From: Petrolisthes cinctipes
Lineage: Eukaryota > Arthropoda > Malacostraca > Decapoda > Porcellanidae
Direction: 5' to 3'
Length of the DNA stretch: 64,000 bases
Assembly: GCA_033782935.1 (NCBI GenBank)
Contig: JAWQEG010001220.1
Coordinates: forward strand, 2,356,001-2,420,000
Position numbers and translations under genes: made by a program. Below, one piece after another: positions 63,777-64,000 of the stretch; within the stretch, counting starts at the first letter, position 1, and each line of letters starts with the position of its first letter. Under the pieces are notes generated by a model. The model was not told the origin of the DNA, searched no databases, and saw only the letters and a program-made list of their open reading frames with translations.

Positions 63777-64000
63777 TATCTCAAATTCAGTCCCAAAACA
63801 CCCGAAAATTCGATATTTAGAGGTCCCAGAAGGTATCTGTACATGCCTACTCCGTGTTAGAGTATTTTCAAAATACAGGCCAAAAACATACTGAAAATCG
63901 ATCTTTTAGGTGCCCAAAAGTCGATATGTGCATGCATCTTCTGTACCCGTTTATATCTCAAATTCAGGCTCAAAACACCCGAAAATTCAATATTTTGTGG
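63777..64000 (+). repeat. Start of the next family III block, cut by the window edge
   Basis: This segment holds a complete C monomer (63777-63953) and the first 47 bp of the next monomer, which reads CAGGCTCAAAACACCCG and ends TATTTTGTGG. TTTTGTGG also occurs near 58879 and 61366 in the third monomer of the 502 bp blocks, so the order here differs from the start of units 1 and 2. The array clearly runs on past the window. Confidence 0.8.

Larger units (their letters stand above)
1..64000. repeat. Tandem satellite array (~176 bp monomer) filling the window
   Basis: Every part of the window that I traced is a copy of one ~176 bp monomer, always in the same orientation, with no unrelated insertion seen. 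Successive monomers, counted from the recurring TATCTCAAATT, begin for example at 3, 179, 327, 505, 681, 819, 996, 1172, 1310, 1487, 1635, 1812, 1987, 2135, 2312 and 2488. The spacings fall into classes of 175-178, 148 and 138 bp. Dividing the window by the mean trimer spacing (about 167 bp per monomer) gives roughly 380 monomers. Array length, near-nucleosomal monomer size and higher-order organisation are typical of eukaryotic centromeric or pericentromeric satellites. The centromere role is inferred from form alone, because nothing in the sequence proves CENP-A or kinetochore binding. The species is not identifiable from this sequence. Confidence 0.98.

Noticed and set aside
1..64000. CRISPR array
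   Set aside because: Repeats are directly adjacent and ~140-177 bp long, with no unique spacers, no leader and no cas genes.
1..64000. Known satellites such as primate alpha, Arabidopsis 180 bp or Drosophila 359 bp repeats
   Set aside because: The monomer length is similar to some of these, but from memory I see no shared sequence with them. A database search would be needed to name the family.
1..64000. Retrovirus, transposon or integrated plasmid remnants
   Set aside because: No long terminal repeats, target-site duplications, polymerase or integrase motifs, and no sequence that departs from the satellite consensus.

Overview
The whole 64 kb window is satellite DNA. I find no protein-coding gene, RNA gene, transposon, promoter or other unique sequence. 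From first base to last it is a head-to-tail tandem array, all in one orientation, built from about 380 copies of a monomer of roughly 176 bp. The array is cut at both edges inside a monomer, so it continues on both sides. The source is almost certainly a eukaryote, and this looks like the core of a centromeric or heterochromatic satellite block. I cannot name the species or match the monomer to a satellite I know. One C monomer counted by hand is 69/177 G+C (39%).

The repeat is nested on four levels. (1) The ~176 bp monomer is an old dimer of two 88 bp halves, about 65% identical. (2) There are three monomer types: A (176 bp, sometimes 175), B (148 bp, or 138 bp with a further 10 bp loss) and C (177 bp). 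(3) They are ordered mostly as C-A-B trimers of 501 or 491 bp, with recurrent variants: C-B dimers (325 bp), C-A-A-B tetramers (677 bp) and C-A-B-C-B pentamers (~816 bp). (4) These are grouped into long higher-order repeats (HORs) whose copies are nearly identical.

Layout: 1-2134 irregular lead-in. 2135-20449 HOR family I (units of 3091, 2142, 3874, 1460, 3874 and 3874 bp). 20450-34626 mixed zone of trimers and tetramers with dispersed block duplications. 34627-55397 HOR family II (units of 3695, 6521 and 6348 bp, then a partial unit). 55398-57993 transition. 57994-64000 HOR family III (2486 bp, 3297 bp, then the start of another). Length differences between neighbouring HOR copies are explained by clean internal deletions or insertions whose breakpoints fall between homologous monomers, as unequal crossing-over would produce.

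The open reading frames of up to 160 codons that can be drawn here are by-products of the repeat. They recur wherever the same monomers recur, are broken by monomer length changes that are not multiples of three, and have no supporting signals. All period values were obtained by hand from shared diagnostic variants; I could not run an alignment.
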